The notes: a model not told the origin generated them from the letters alone. A stretch of DNA of 64,000 nucleotides from Brassica napus (GCF_020379485.1 NC_063451.1:22302630-22366629); one strand, 5' to 3'; positions 23,860-35,429 are shown, counted from the first letter of the stretch. Program-made: numbers and translations.

Positions 23860-24125
23860 TGTATCGGTATGTTTCAATCAATATTGACAATGGTTTACAA
23901 AGAAAAATTTCAATCTCAATTCAAAAATTTCGGGTCGAATTGAAATTTGGGGGTTTCAATTTGTAGTTCTTCATATAATAGATTTGAGCTTGTTTGTTGT
24001 TCAAATCAAACCGAGAGAACATAGTCAAAATTACAAAGAAAGAATCTCAGGAAGTTTCATTTACAGAACTTGGCTTATGGAAGAAGACGAGTTCGTGACC
24101 TTACTTTTTGGTAAGCCATTTTGAA
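23860..24125 (+). repeat. Large direct repeat inside MULE, copy 1
   Basis: This leader-like stretch, with GAGCTGTGTATCGGTATGTT near its start and a later part reading TTTACAGAACTTGGCTTATG, recurs in diverged form at about 25545-25835 in the same order and orientation. The offset is about 1.68 kb. No open frame is conserved between copies, so this is a DNA-level duplication. Confidence 0.7.
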
Positions 24126-24477
24126 TCTTTGATGTTCCTAGTTCTTCTTTGACCAATGCTTTATTTCTCTCAGATTCAAATTTTTGGTCTGATTGTGTCA
24201 TCCAGGTAGATTGGGTGATATGATATTGTTTCAAACATGTGTGTGTCGATGTTGTAGTTCTCTTGTTCCTCTAAAATTTATAGCTTTTTCTTGTTAGGAA
24301 CATACATAAAAATAAGTTAGCATTCAGAACATAGTATCTTAAGCTGAGTCGTATAGAGAATTAGTCGATAAGGCTTGAAATTTCATATTTGCACTTCTCT
24401 GGTACTATCTGAACATAGAAACAAAAACTCAATACAATTTGTTCAACTCATAACATTGATTTCGTCAGAACAAAACG

Positions 24478-25265
24478 TTTTGGAAGCATTTATACATTAT
24501 CATGATAGCCTTCCTGATTTTTTTTTGCAGAATGAGACAGAGCCATCGAATGAAACACTTGCCTTTCCATTGTCTCCACAGACTGGGACTCAAGTTTTTT
24601 CTCCTAATATGACACAACACATATATGCTCAAATCTTGTTTTACACTTGGAGTTTCAAGTAGTTTTTAAGCTTTTGTACATAATCATGACAGCCTTCTTG
24701 ATTTTGTTTTTGTAGAAAGACAGAGTCATCGAATGCGACACTTGGCTCTCCATTGTCTCCACAGACTAGGACTCAAGTTTCTTCCCCCTAATGAGACACA
24801 ACACGTATAAGCTCAAATCTTATTTTACACTTAGAGTTTTTATGTAGTTCTGGAAGCTTTTGTATATAATCATGATATCCTTTTTGATTTTTCCAGAATG
24901 AGACAGAGTCATCGAATGAGGCCCCATCCAATCCAAAACAAGCAGAAAAATAACTTGACAATGAGGTAAGATTTATTCTGAAAAAAACTTTTATAGTTTT
25001 CTTTTGCCTTATAGGCTGAAAAATGAATATTTTTCACCTAATGTGCTTATTCTTGTTTTACAATTGGAGTTTTCAAGTAGTTTTGGAAGCTTTTGTACAT
25101 AATCATGATAGTCTTCCTGATTTTCGCAGACTGACACAGAGCCATCAAAGGAGACGTCATTCAAGCCGAATCAAGCAGAAGTAAAGATTTCAAGGAAGGT
25201 TAGAGAAAGTGAACATTTCATACTCATTCCTGACCGCCTCGGAAATAGATACAACTGCTTGGTGA
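24478..25265 (+). repeat. Four tandem repeats, ~185 bp
   Basis: Units begin with TTTTGGAAGC or a close variant at 24478, 24663, 24848 and 25081 (steps 185, 185, 233). Each carries ACATAATCATGATAGCCTTC, a T-rich tract with CAG, then AGACAGAGCCATCGAATG. The T-tract plus CAG looks like a splice acceptor before a short exon-like segment (NETEPSNE), so the array may be a multiplied intron-exon piece, but no frame runs through it. Confidence 0.75.
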
Positions 25266-25383
25266 TCCTCGGGGGCGGGCATAAGCAGCATTAAATTTCT
25301 TGTTTAGCTTAGACTATGTTTTTAAACTTTGTTTACTATTAATGTTGACTTGGGCAAGTACGAAATGTTCCTACGCAGTTTGT

Positions 25384-25536
25384 AATGAATTATGACGACT
25401 TTTGTTTCATTTAGGCTGTTATTGAAGAAAATTCAGGATTTAACACTTTTTTAATAAAATTACTGAAAATGCTTCAAAAAATTCGGAAATTTCTTTAATA
25501 ACAGCCTAAATGAAACAAAAGTCTTCATAATTCGTT
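25384..25536. repeat. Long inverted repeat, 40-bp arms
   Basis: The arms 25384-25423 and 25497-25536 are reverse complements at 38 of 40 positions, with a 73-base centre that is itself partly self-complementary. The transcript would fold into a single long hairpin. It could be a small foldback element or a source of small RNA. Confidence 0.85.
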
Positions 25537-25544
25537 ATAACATC

Positions 25545-25835
25545 GAACTGTGAATCGGTATATTTCAATCATTTTTATCAATGGTGTACAAAGAAAAGCC
25601 CAAGTTTACTTAGGGTTTTCAAATTGAGATTTGGGACTTTCGTGTTGTTGTTCTTTGGATGATACATTTAAGCTTGTTTTGTTGTTTGAATTGAACAGAG
25701 AGAGCATAATCAGAGTTACAAATAATGAATTTCAGAAAGCTTCATCTACAGACAATTTTGGCTTACATAGGAAGATGAGCTCGTGATTTTGCTTTTATGT
25801 AAGAAATTTTGAATTTTTGATATTCATGTTTCTTA
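25545..25835 (+). repeat. Large direct repeat inside MULE, copy 2
   Basis: Diverged second copy of 23860-24125: GAACTGTGAATCGGTATATT, AATGGTGTACAAAGAAAA and ACAATTTTGGCTTACATAGG match in order. It starts directly after the 25384-25536 inverted repeat. Confidence 0.7.
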
Positions 25836-26074
25836 TATGATCAAGGAATCTAGTGAGAAGAGACCTTTGATTCTTAGAGTTGGTCTTCAGATACTGCAAT
25901 ATGTAATGCTTTTTATTTTTGGAAAGTAAAAAAATGATAACAAGTAAAGGAGAGGACGCATGTTTTAAGTTTACATGAATAAATGGAGTATTATATATCT
26001 TAAATACTGGAAGAGACAAGTGTGTCTAGTCTTTTGACAAACCTTGGAATAAATGGAATATTATATATCTTAAA

Positions 26075-26825
26075 TATTGATATTTTTGGTAGGTTCGTGA
26101 ATTTGCTTATGAAATTGTTAGTCGCTTGCTTGTGCTTGTGAAACTGTGTGGTTTTATTAATTTCAGGAATGATTTGTGTAGTTTCAAGATAGCTTTCCAG
26201 AAAATCTGATATTAATAAATTTGAAAAACGTTTTGCTTGGTTACTTGTTTGGCTTACGCATATTGATATCTTTGGTAGGCTCGTGAATTTGCTTATGACA
26301 TTGTTAATCGCTTGTGGCTTGCTTGTGCTTGTGAAACTGTGTGGTTTTGTTAATTTTAAGAAGTATTTGTTTAGGTCAGGAAAGCTTTCTAGAAAATCCG
26401 ATATTAACGAATTTGAGAAACTTTTTGCTTGGTTACTTGTTTGGCTTACACATATTAATATCTTTGGTATGCTCGTGAATTTGCTTATGACATTGTTAAT
26501 CTCTTGCTTGTGGCTGTGAAACTGTGTTGTTTTGTTAATTTTAGGAAGGATTTGTTTAGTTTCAGGAAAGCTTTCCAGAAAATCAGATATTAACAAATTT
26601 GAGAAACTTTGTGCTTGATTACTTGTTTGGCTTACGCATATTGATATCTTTTGGTAGGCTCGTGAATTTGCTTATGACATTTCTAGACAATTTCTTGTGC
26701 CTGTGATACTATGTCATTTTTTTTTAATTTTCAGCAGGGATTTGTATAGTTTCAGAAAATTTTCTAAAAAATTCGATGTTAACAAATTTGAATTTTTTTT
26801 TACTTGTTTACGCAGGATAGTAACA
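26075..26825 (+). repeat. Four tandem repeats, 186-192 bp
   Basis: Units begin TATTGATATCTTTGGTAGGC (or variant) at 26075, 26261, 26453 and 26639, steps of 186, 192 and 186. Each contains CTCGTGAATTTGCTTATGAC and CTTTCCAGAAAATC. All steps are multiples of three, so a 198-residue repetitive minus-strand frame stays open (26000-26596), but it resembles no family and is probably a by-product. Confidence 0.85.
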
Positions 26826-26965
26826 CGCTGGGAAATCATTACTTTTCAGAATAACACGGAAAACTTTCTAAAAAATTCGATGTTAACAAATTTGAATTTT
26901 TTTTACTTGTTTACGCAGGATAGTAACACGCTGGGAAATCATTATCTCTCAGACTAACACGGCCT
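26752..26965 (+). repeat. Two direct repeats, ~108 bp
   Basis: TTTCTAAAAAATTCGATGTT followed by AACAAATTTGAATTTTTTTT and CAGGATAGTAACACGCTGGG occurs at about 26761 and again at about 26869, almost unchanged. It directly follows the 186-bp array. Confidence 0.85.
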
Positions 26966-27400
26966 GAGCTGAAGTATCAGAAGACCCAAGGCAAAACAGT
27001 TGGAGATTTATGTTGCTTATTGATATTTTTTAGATTTCTGAATGTAACAAGAAAGCATTTTACATATTCTGGATGACTTTACAAAACAAAAAAAAAATAG
27101 AAAAAATGTTATAGATGATTGGAAAGCATTTGGTAATTTTTGGATCTAGCAATGTTTAAACTTAAAAATGAACTTAGATAAAAAAAACTTAGTGACTTTA
27201 AGGTTTAGTAAGAATATTGGTTTAGACGCTAGGCTGAGGAGAATCATTTGTTAAGTCAAACACATAAATTTACTTAAACCTAAATTATATACGATAAAAT
27301 TGGAAAACATGTGATAATTTCTGGATATGCTTCCAGAAATAATAACTTGCATGATTCAAATTGTTTTGGAAGGTTTAGTATATAATTAGGACAACTATCC

Positions 27401-27725
27401 TTAATAGTACTTAGTTGATATAAAATAACAAACCTTAACACACAACCAACATATTCCATGAAAAGCTCTAATCTTGTCGATGAAACTTTTGAGTTTACGA
27501 GTATTTTCTATGGAGATTGGGAGAAAATCTTCAACAATACTTTTTAACTCTAAAAAAATTCCATAGATCAAAGTTATAGCTTCCTCTTGAATACGGAAAT
27601 CTTCAGAAACCATCTTCAGCAAATCTTCATACTGAAGATCTTCTTCTAAGTGAATAAAGGATGTAGTCATATTCTTATCAACCGAGAACTCCCACTGGAA
27701 ATATTCCTTTAAACTCCATTCTCCA
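27401..27725 (-). pseudogene. MURA-like transposase N-terminal fragment
   Basis: On the minus strand the frame reads QWEFSVDKNMTTSFIHLEED, then YEDLLKMVSEDFRIQEEAIT and a further 40 residues. A W-x-F-x-VD stretch, a short strand and the YEDLL-x-MV-x-ED helix fit the small N-terminal domain of plant MuDR/MURA transposases. The catalytic domain and zinc finger are absent. This assignment is by pattern only. Confidence 0.45.
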
Positions 27726-28040
27726 CAAACACAAAAAAAACTTCAACCATATTTCGAAAATCTGTTAAAAATATCAAAACCAAATCTCAAAATGATCAAC
27801 CACAAAGACATTTAACTAAATATTCCAAAAAAATACTGAAGATCTTCTTCTAAGTGAATAAACGATGCAGTCATATTCTTATCAACATAGAACTCCCACT
27901 GAAAAGATTCCTTTGAACTCTATTCCCCACAAACACAAAAAACTTCAACCATATTTCGAAAATCTGTTAAAAATATCAAAACCAAATCTCAAAATAATCA
28001 ACCACAGAGACATTTAACTAAATATTCCAAAACAACTCAA
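27628..28040 (-). repeat. Tandem duplication of 207 bp
   Basis: The block ATACTGAAGATCTTCTTCTA through ATTTAACTAAATATTCCAAA occurs at 27628-27834 and again at 27835-28040 with few changes. The second copy repeats the start of the transposase-like frame (WEFYVDKNMTASFIH). Confidence 0.88.
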
Positions 28041-28139
28041 AAAATTGTGAGTCTAGAAGATGAAGATGACGACAATCCAATTTTAAATTTCAAAACAACT
28101 AGAAATCTAATCACAGTAACAAATCATCAAGTTATAATG

Positions 28140-28420
28140 AACATGAAATGATGATACCTTGATCCGATGCGGAGACACGAAATAATGAGATGTGGAGACG
28201 GCGGCAGATCGGAGATGATGAGGAGACGATGAGGGATCGGAGATGACGATGGCGCGATACGGAAACGACGATGGCGCAATTCGGAGACGACGATGCGGAG
28301 ACGACGATGGCGCGATGCAGAGACGACGATGGCGCGATGCGGAGACTGGAGACGACGACGGAGACACAACGGAGATGACGATGGAGGCGATGCGGAGAAG
28401 ACGGCACAACTTTGTCTTCG
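28140..28420 (-). repeat. Degenerate GACGATGGCGCGATGCGGA repeats
   Basis: A GC-rich array of imperfect short units built from GACGATGGCGCGATGCGGA and GGAGACGACGATG. It keeps several overlapping low-complexity frames open on both strands. I regard those frames as by-products, not genes. Confidence 0.75.
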
Positions 28421-28608
28421 TGGAAATCTTTATCAAGTTTTCAAAATATTTTGATTTTGTTATTATATAATTTAAGTTAAATTAACATTGTTGGTAATAT
28501 AGTAATTGACCATCATTAAATGAAACATTTCTGTGAATTTTGGGCCTTGGGTCTATATTTGGAAGGAAAACTTGGTTTTGAGCTCTCTAGGGCATTTCTA
28601 TTTATTTA

Positions 28609-29109
28609 AGAGAAAATGACTATGATAGCACTAAAATTTTTTTTGTCACAAATATAGCATCTAAGAATAAAAATGACCAAAATAGCACTTAATGTTTTAT
28701 CAAAAGAGATAAATATACACTTATACCCCAATGGTAAATTAATTTAGACATTAGGATTTAGAGTTAAGAGGTGGGGTTTATGATTTAGGGTTTAAGATTT
28801 AGGGTTTAGGGTTTAGAGTTTAGGGTTTAGGGTTTAGAGTTTAGGGGTGGGGTTTAGGGTTTAGGGTTTAGAGTTAAGGGGTGGGGTTTAGGATTTAGGG
28901 TTTAGGGTTTAGAATTTAGGATTTAGGGTTTAGAGTTTAGGTTTTAGGGTTTAGTGTTGGGGAGTGGGGTTTTGGGATAAGATTTCAAATTTTGAAAAAT
29001 AAAAAAAATTAAATTTTTCAAAAGATAAAATGCTATTTTGGTCATTTTAGTTTTTGATGGCTATTTTTGTGACATAAACTTAGAAATGTGCTATTTTGGA
29101 GATTTGTCG
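28609..29109. mobile_element. MULE-type MITE with telomere-like core, 501 bp
   Basis: Termini of about 75 bp are inverted: left AGAGAAAATGACTATGATAG with TTGTCACAAATATAGCAT, right the complement of CGACAAATCTCCAAAATAGC with TATGTCACAAAAATAGCC. TTTATTTA flanks both sides (28601-28608 and 29110-29117). The centre (28743-28962) is made of degenerate TTTAGGG repeats. The same terminal family occurs at 62.5 and 62.9 kb. Confidence 0.8.
28743..28962 (+). repeat. Degenerate plant telomere-like repeats
   Basis: Many TTTAGGG units interleaved with TTTAGAG, TTAAGGG and GGGGTGGGG variants. It lies inside the MITE at 28609-29109, so it is a transposon component and not a chromosome end. Confidence 0.9.
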
Positions 29110-29117
29110 TTTATTTA

Positions 29118-31140
29118 CTGCTGCAATACGTTAGTTTATTTTTTGGATCAAAATAATTAATATTATCTTATTATACTTAGAGGCTGCCACATCACTAATT
29201 GATCTCTTCTAAGCATGACATTTGTCCAGATAAATATATTGCAGCTTATCATTTGTTTATATTTTGGACTTTAACTTTAAAATGGGTTTGAGCCGTTCAT
29301 TAAGTTGGCTGATGAAAATATTATTCGAGCCCGATAGTAACAGTAGTCGTCTTAAAAAATTGCAAGCTTCTGTTTCTAGGGTTTATGATGTTTTCAACTT
29401 CTGATTTCTTAGACCGGCCTTGAATTTTTGGGAAGGTGATAGGAGACAAATATTTACAACTAATTTCTGGCGAATTCCGCCGTTCGTGCCGATTCTGTTG
29501 GAGTTCTTCTCACCAACAAAGGGAAACCGAAACCATTACAGGCTGTATTCATCGTCGTCTTTAACGTCCTTCTTTACTCCTTCTCTCCACTCCTTCAACG
29601 ATCTATCATTAAATGCACCTCTTCTTCTTCCTACCCGTGAATCTGCAGCTATAAATAGGTTAGTCTTGACCCTGTAAACTTCATCATTTCAATCCTCACA
29701 ATAATAATAATCTTTAAAACTTTCTGTGAGTAGAATAGAATACGCCTCTCTCCTCCTTCAAGACTCCAAAGCCGGTCGCTGTACACGGACGAGGTGTAGC
29801 TGCTGAGGTTTTGGGAGACCGATAATGTAAAAGGGGCGGCTAGGTTATGGGTTTTCATGGCGGACAGTTTCAGCTTTCATCATCATCCTCGATTCTTATT
29901 AATGGCAATCAGTAAGTGAACTTTTCCTTTTCGTTCTTCCTGTGCACATGGAATTTACATTTGCTCAATCTTTTTTTGGCATCTGTGTTTGACGATTGAA
30001 AATCAGAATCCGATTTCAAGTCATAGATCTGAAAATTAATGATGCGCTGGCTATGGAAATTTTGTCTTGATACCAACATAATTTCACAAGTCGAAGGCTT
30101 GGTGATGTTTACGACCGCAGGTTAGCGTTTTGCATTTAATCCTTCTAACATTTTATATGTTTCCTCATACGTTTTTTATTCTTCGTTGATTTGGATTGGG
30201 TTGGTGATTTACATGTGAAGTTGTGGCTGATGCTGAGAACCAGAAGAAGTGGACTAAGTCTCCTTTTACTGGTTTCGCATAGGGTGTGGCGTGGTGTCTC
30301 TGGCTCTTTCAAGGTGATGTTAGATTAATGTCAGTGTTTGGTGGAACTCCATTATGTTATCTATAGAAGATATGATCCCACATTCTTTATGGGCGTGTGT
30401 CAAATACACAATTCTTTGTTATAACAATAAGCTGAGGAAGAAGACTTGAGAAGGATCAAAAGAAAATGGTCTATTTAAGAATCAGTGGTATCAGCTTCTA
30501 AAACTTTTCTTCTCTTTTATTTTTATAATAATTGGATATAATTTGAACTTTTTATTGACACGCCAAAGTAAAACAAACAGAGTCGATAGGCAGAGGAAAG
30601 AAAGAATAACAGAATTAAGGATTTTTCAAAGATCCTCTCATTCTCCTCTCATTCTTCTACATGTTTGTTCACAAATTTTAAATTTATTGTTTTTTTTTAA
30701 ATGGGGTTGAAGTATATTCACGGCTCTGCTAAGAAATGTTCAGACTTGGTATTATATTGAATATTGTTTTTTACTTTCACGTTTCAAATCTCAAATGATG
30801 TACATCTTAAGGGTTTGATGTCATCTGCTAAATACAAATTTAGAACAAAAAAAAAACATTTAAGAATCTATGACCAATTAAGTTTGTCCTCTTCTCTTTT
30901 ATGAAGGTCTTGAAGATATACATGGATCAACATCCCAGTTATAAATGTTGATGCATTCTCTTATGTATACATAAAGTTCTTACAGATGATTTCTCTTTTT
31001 TTTTATAATAAAAGGATAAAAGATTGAATCTTTTTCATTTGATTTCAGACAAGAACATAAATATATATATATATATATATATGGTGTGGTTGTCTTATCA
31101 TTGTTCTTTCTTTATATCTTGATTTTTGCAACAGATTCCT
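29118..31140 (+). other. Possible host gene remnant, unrecognised
   Basis: A gene-like but unassigned stretch. A TATA box TATAAATAG lies at about 29650. A short open exon (MADSFSFHHHPRFLLMAIS) begins at about 29858 and ends at a good donor, AGTAAGTGAAC near 29912. A later open piece at about 30220-30290 reads VVADAENQKKWTKSPFTGFA before a stop. No frame is long and no family is recognised. An (AT)n run sits at 31062-31082. Confidence 0.3.
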
Positions 31141-31239
31141 CTAAAAGCTTTTTGTTTTTTTTCAGCTATTAGCTGGTGTATGTACTAGAAACTCTCCAAA
31201 AAAGAAAGACAGAGGTGGTTGCGTTTCTTCACAGATAAA

Positions 31240-31777
31240 ACTCAGCAACAAGATTCATCAGAAGAAGCATAAACATGGTGGTAGACCTGGAAAATGCGGG
31301 GCCAAAAACTCAGCTACGATGCCCGATAAATGATTATAATGAAGGAAATCTCGGTTCCGGATCAGTGTCTTCTGTGAGCACTTCTGTGTGCTCAGGCCGA
31401 GACAACACAACATTTGTTCTTCAATTGCACTTACAGTACTCAGCATTCCAAGCTGAAATATATTTTATTTGGAAAGAGAGGAATGCTATACTTCATAACA
31501 ATACTTCTCGACGGCCAGTGCTCTAACTGAAGACATCTCTCGACAGCTTAGAGCAAAACTTGACATTCTCTCTCCACGGCAACTGGCGCGTTTTGCTCCT
31601 GTTTCCTTTCTTGCCACTTGGATTTCTTTATTCTAGAGCTTCGGTTTATTCATGATTGAAGCTAGGAAACTATTTTTGTATGCAGATCCTTAGGGACTGA
31701 GAATTTGTGATGTAATCATGTATGGATGTTGGTTGAAATGAATGAAGTACTTCAAAAAAAAAAAAAAAAAAAAAACA
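31240..31777 (+). mobile_element. LINE 3' end fragment with poly(A) tail
   Basis: The last part of a LINE ORF2 is recognisable: AFQAEIYFIWKERNAILHNN, then, after a stop and small shift, LRAKLDILSPRQLARFAPVS and a terminal stop near 31637. A 3' UTR and a 20-base A run at 31755-31777 follow. The part before 31440 is rearranged and has lost the zinc-knuckle cysteines. Confidence 0.8.
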
Positions 31778-33430
31778 AAAAACAAGGACACTACTTTGCT
31801 TTGGACATTGCTTTCACATGAAGCATAAAGGGAAGCCGAGACAGAAATCATTCTTCCAACGCCACCGGAGACATCTCAGTGACGACTCGAAGCGAGGAAA
31901 GAAAACGATGCAGCTTCAACGCTTACTTATATAATCAGCCTACTGGATCTGCGACCTATGTTAGACAAACTGAGTTTTCTCTGATCGCAGGATTATTTAG
32001 ACTTTTCTGATGTGTCACTGTTCTCTGGCGTTCATCACAAGAAATCAGAAGAAGCTATGGTGAGTCCATTAGGCTTTAACGAAGGCTGAGACGAAGCCAA
32101 AGATTTTTCACACAAATGGGATGAATGAGGTATTACAGAGGACTGAGAGTGATACCAGAGTCGGTGTTCGAAGACTATCAAGAACAGAAAGAGTTAAAAA
32201 TGAGAGAAAAAGAACTAACATTAGTTTTAGCCAGTCATACACTTCTTACCATATCTAAATTACAAATTTGTCTCAGTTGTGTGTTATGTTCTAATGTGAA
32301 GTTTAATTTGTGATATTATTCCTGCTAGAAATAAAAAAAATTGTGCACAAGTTAAAGAAAAGTTTTGAAAACAAAGAGGAAAAGGAACAACTACAACTTA
32401 CAAAGAAACAAACAAAGTTTGAACATAGTCGGAAATACGGAAACTCCAAATTAGAACAAAAACACAAAATTTATAACAAGAGAAATGTTCACCATTATCG
32501 AATTATACTGTAGAGAAGATAATCTTTCTCCTTCTTAACCGATTTTTTTTTTTTTCAATTTATTCCTTCACTCTTACATTTTATATTATTCTTTTGAATT
32601 CGTAACATAAAGTAACAAAATGTAGTCGGCCAGAAGGAATGAATAAAATGTAGTTACGAGATTAGATGGTCTTTGATTAGATTTTATTTTTAACATTGGT
32701 TTTACTAAGGTAGAATAGGACTACAACTCCAAACTCAGAAGAGCACATATGAGTTCAATACTAAAGATTTAGAGAAAAGGCCTTTACCATAGGCAAACCA
32801 GAAATCTAAATGAAAACACCAGTAGGTGCTGTTGATATAGCCATCCTCAACAAAGGGTAGAGGAGATCTGCATAGACTGACAAACCAAGGAGTTGAAACA
32901 GCCGAACAATCAACTAAGATTCATGTAAATATTCGATGGAGATAAATCTTGATGAATGAGAGCACGAAGCCGCTGCTTTTGTTAGATTGTTGATTCACTT
33001 TTTCATTTTTAAGTATTGCAAAATAAATATTTCTTCAATTGAGGAGAAGATTCAGAAGCATCATATGAAATGGCTTTAAAGAAAGATAGAGCAGCCTTGC
33101 AATGCTTTTTTCCGACATAAGCACAAGCCTCATATCTAAGACAATTTGAATACATATATGTAGTTTTCGTACTCATTAGTCTTTAAATAGATGAATAAAT
33201 TATGAATATGTGAATAAACAACAATGATTTATGTAACTACTATGTAAGTGAAACACAATGAGTACCTTAAGAACTAGAAACATTAGATGACGTCTTCTTG
33301 GCTACGATGAGGAACCTCTCCAGATAACTTATGCTACAAGAACAAATAAATTTAGAACTTTGAGAGACTGGGGAGAAACTTGAGACAACTCCACCAATTT
33401 TAACATAAAAGGCCGTAGAATATAAAGGTG
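31778..33430. other. AT-rich region with unassigned coding-like scraps
   Basis: A stretch at 32125-32225 encodes YYRGLRVIPESVFEDYQEQK and a charged continuation. 32310-32515 encodes a lysine-rich segment. Neither is recognised and no splice sites link them convincingly. The rest is AT-rich without features I can name. Confidence 0.3.
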
Positions 33431-33439
33431 AAAAAAGTG

Positions 33440-33780
33440 TAAGAACTTTTCCAAAACCCACCGAGCAGAAGACCTAATCCATAAAATCTAATAAGACTGT
33501 CAAGACAGACCAGCCTCCATCAATTGTCAAGGAATTTGTATCTGAAAAAGAGGAGTAGAGAAGCCAAAGGAAGAAGATCCAAAAAGAAGAAGAACCAACA
33601 AAATTAACAAAAAGGAAGAGGAGTTGATTAAGAAAAAAGAGGAGAAAAGAAAACAAAAGGAAGTGGCAGAGATGAAGGAGTAACATCGGTTGCAAGAAAT
33701 ATCAAAAGCTACAAAAGCAAGGGAGAGAGAAGGAATAATAGAGAAGAAAAGACAAAAACAAGGTCACTGAAGGGAAGCTA
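33440..33780 (+). pseudogene. Lysine/glutamate-rich coiled-coil gene fragment
   Basis: Frames on the plus strand give KPKEEDPKRRRTNKINK, KEEELIKKKEEKRKQKEVAE and, after a stop, HRLQEISKATKARERE. The pattern resembles the charged C-terminal helix of plant proton pump interactor-like proteins, but low complexity makes this uncertain. Stops and frame changes show it is not functional. Confidence 0.35.
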
Positions 33781-34216
33781 AAAGGCATGTACAAGAAACA
33801 TAAATTACTAACTTCCGTAACACTTCTACAAAAATATATGAAATATGAAACAAGCAGAGGCTTGCAGTAGACTTAACAACATTTTCAAAATTTGACAGAA
33901 TATTGCTTAGCAAATGGAATTTGAAGGCCTTCCATATTATCTTCGTTCAAACATATGTTTATTCTAAATAAAAAAAATTATGTTAGAACCAAGAAAGAAA
34001 TAACTCAGGTATCTTTTAATTAACAACAAACGAATGAATTAATCTTTCTAAATTAAAATGAAGATCTATTATGTGTTTAAATTTGGATAAATGTTACGCT
34101 CAGTTTGTCTATTTAAAGTAATACATTTGTTACTTTTTTGCCATTTCTTTTTATTTTCTTTTTATTTTTTCCCTTTTCTGCCTTACTAATAACTTGTTAG
34201 TACGATTAATTACATA

Positions 34217-34484
34217 CTCTCTCCGTTTCAAAATGATGCATATTATAGAGAAAAAATTTGTTTCTAAAAGATACATTTTTATATTTCCAATGCAATTTTT
34301 GCAACTTATAATGAAAAATTGTGAATTTCAAAAACATTAAATGCATTTTAAAAATCTTATTTTTTTTTAAATATAGGAAATATAAAATTACAAAAAAAAA
34401 CTATGCATTTATGACTACATTTCAATATGTTTTATTAAAAAAATGTGAAAATTCTAAAATATGTATAATTTTGAAACGAAAGGG
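34217..34484. mobile_element. Stowaway-like MITE, 268 bp
   Basis: Flanked by TA (34215-34216, 34485-34486). The left end CTCTCTCCGTTTCAAAATGA and the right end, complement of CCCTTTCGTTTCAAAATTAT, form imperfect terminal inverted repeats. This matches the Stowaway family (Tc1/mariner type). Confidence 0.88.
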
Positions 34485-35039
34485 TAATTCATAAGCAAAT
34501 TTAAGCAAAAATATCAAACAAAAGAAACAAAGAAAGACTAAGAAATTTATTTTGTAAGTCAAATATTCAACGTAATTAATCATATATAACAATACATTCA
34601 GAAACCACAATAACCCATTATAACATAGATACCAAAAAACCAACAACAATTGTTAATAATAGCAATTATTAATATTGTCCAAAACAACTATAATCGATAG
34701 GACAAAAAAAACTATAATCGACAGAGAGTTCATGTAAATTAAAACCTATTTTTTCACTTTTTTATAAACCCTCACAAAAAAAGATACAATGGTATTTGAA
34801 AACTCAATATCATTCTTTATTGATCGATTTCGGTTGATTTATGTATTTTATAGTGTTATAATACTTAAAACACTATAAAATCTTATAACTCTTAATTAAA
34901 TCAGCAACAATACTAAGTATCCGGTTATCTTTAGTTATATTAAATTGGAATTCAGTGTAGACAACATATTTATACTCGTACCAAACTTAAACGGAAAATA
35001 AAATATACACAAAATTATATATTTTATAAAAATCGATAT

Positions 35040-35071
35040 CAACTCCCACACGTAGCGTGGACCTGCCCTAG
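35040..35071 (+). mobile_element. Helitron 3' terminus, plus strand
   Basis: The short hairpin CCACACGTAGCGTGG is followed by ACCTGCC and CTAG (35068-35071), then T. This fits a Helitron 3' end. The 5' end, to the left, was not found. Confidence 0.55.
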
Positions 35072-35429
35072 TTAGGTATAAATAAGGAAATTTTACTATA
35101 AAATTTTTATTTAATGAAATTTTTACATATTCCAGTTCCTCCGATATGTTATTGTAAATCTTTTGGTTGTGACTTCATTTAACAGATGTTATTTTGGTTA
35201 TAGAACCCGTAGATTTGGTGAAACACGTTTTTAGCCATCTGGTTAATTATGCTATTTTAAATAATGTAAAATATTTCATAGCCGATTTTACCGCCGACAA
35301 CGATAATTCTAATGAGAATTATAATATTTTTTTGGTGAAACACGTTAAGATATATTTTTTGCGATGATATATCGTAATGGTATAGTTTGAATTTATAATT
35401 GGTGTGGGTGTGACAAATTGTAAAGTTAA

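Larger units (their letters stand above)
23614..28599 (-). mobile_element. Decayed Mutator-like element (MULE), 4986 bp
   Basis: Both edges carry the same ten bases, ATTTATTTAA, at 23604-23613 and 28600-28609, a good fit to the 9-10 bp target duplications of Mutator elements. The terminal sequences are weakly inverted: left GGGCTATTTTCCTAAATAA onward with TTTTTAAGTTTTTGTCTC, right (complement) AGAAATGCCCTAGAGAGC onward with AAACCAAGTTTTCCTTCC. A remnant of a MURA-type transposase N-terminus lies near the right end on the minus strand. The rest consists of non-coding repeats listed separately. It is defective and would depend on a transposase supplied elsewhere. Confidence 0.65.

Noticed and set aside
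26000..26596. 198-residue repetitive minus-strand protein
   Set aside because: It stays open only because the 186/192-bp DNA repeats are multiples of three. No family, no start context, no neighbouring exons.
28107..28470. Overlapping frames of Arg/Ser/Asp-rich proteins on both strands
   Set aside because: Low-complexity translation of a GACGATGGCG repeat array.
28743..28962. True interstitial or terminal telomere
   Set aside because: The repeats are degenerate, only about 220 bp long and enclosed by MITE terminal inverted repeats.
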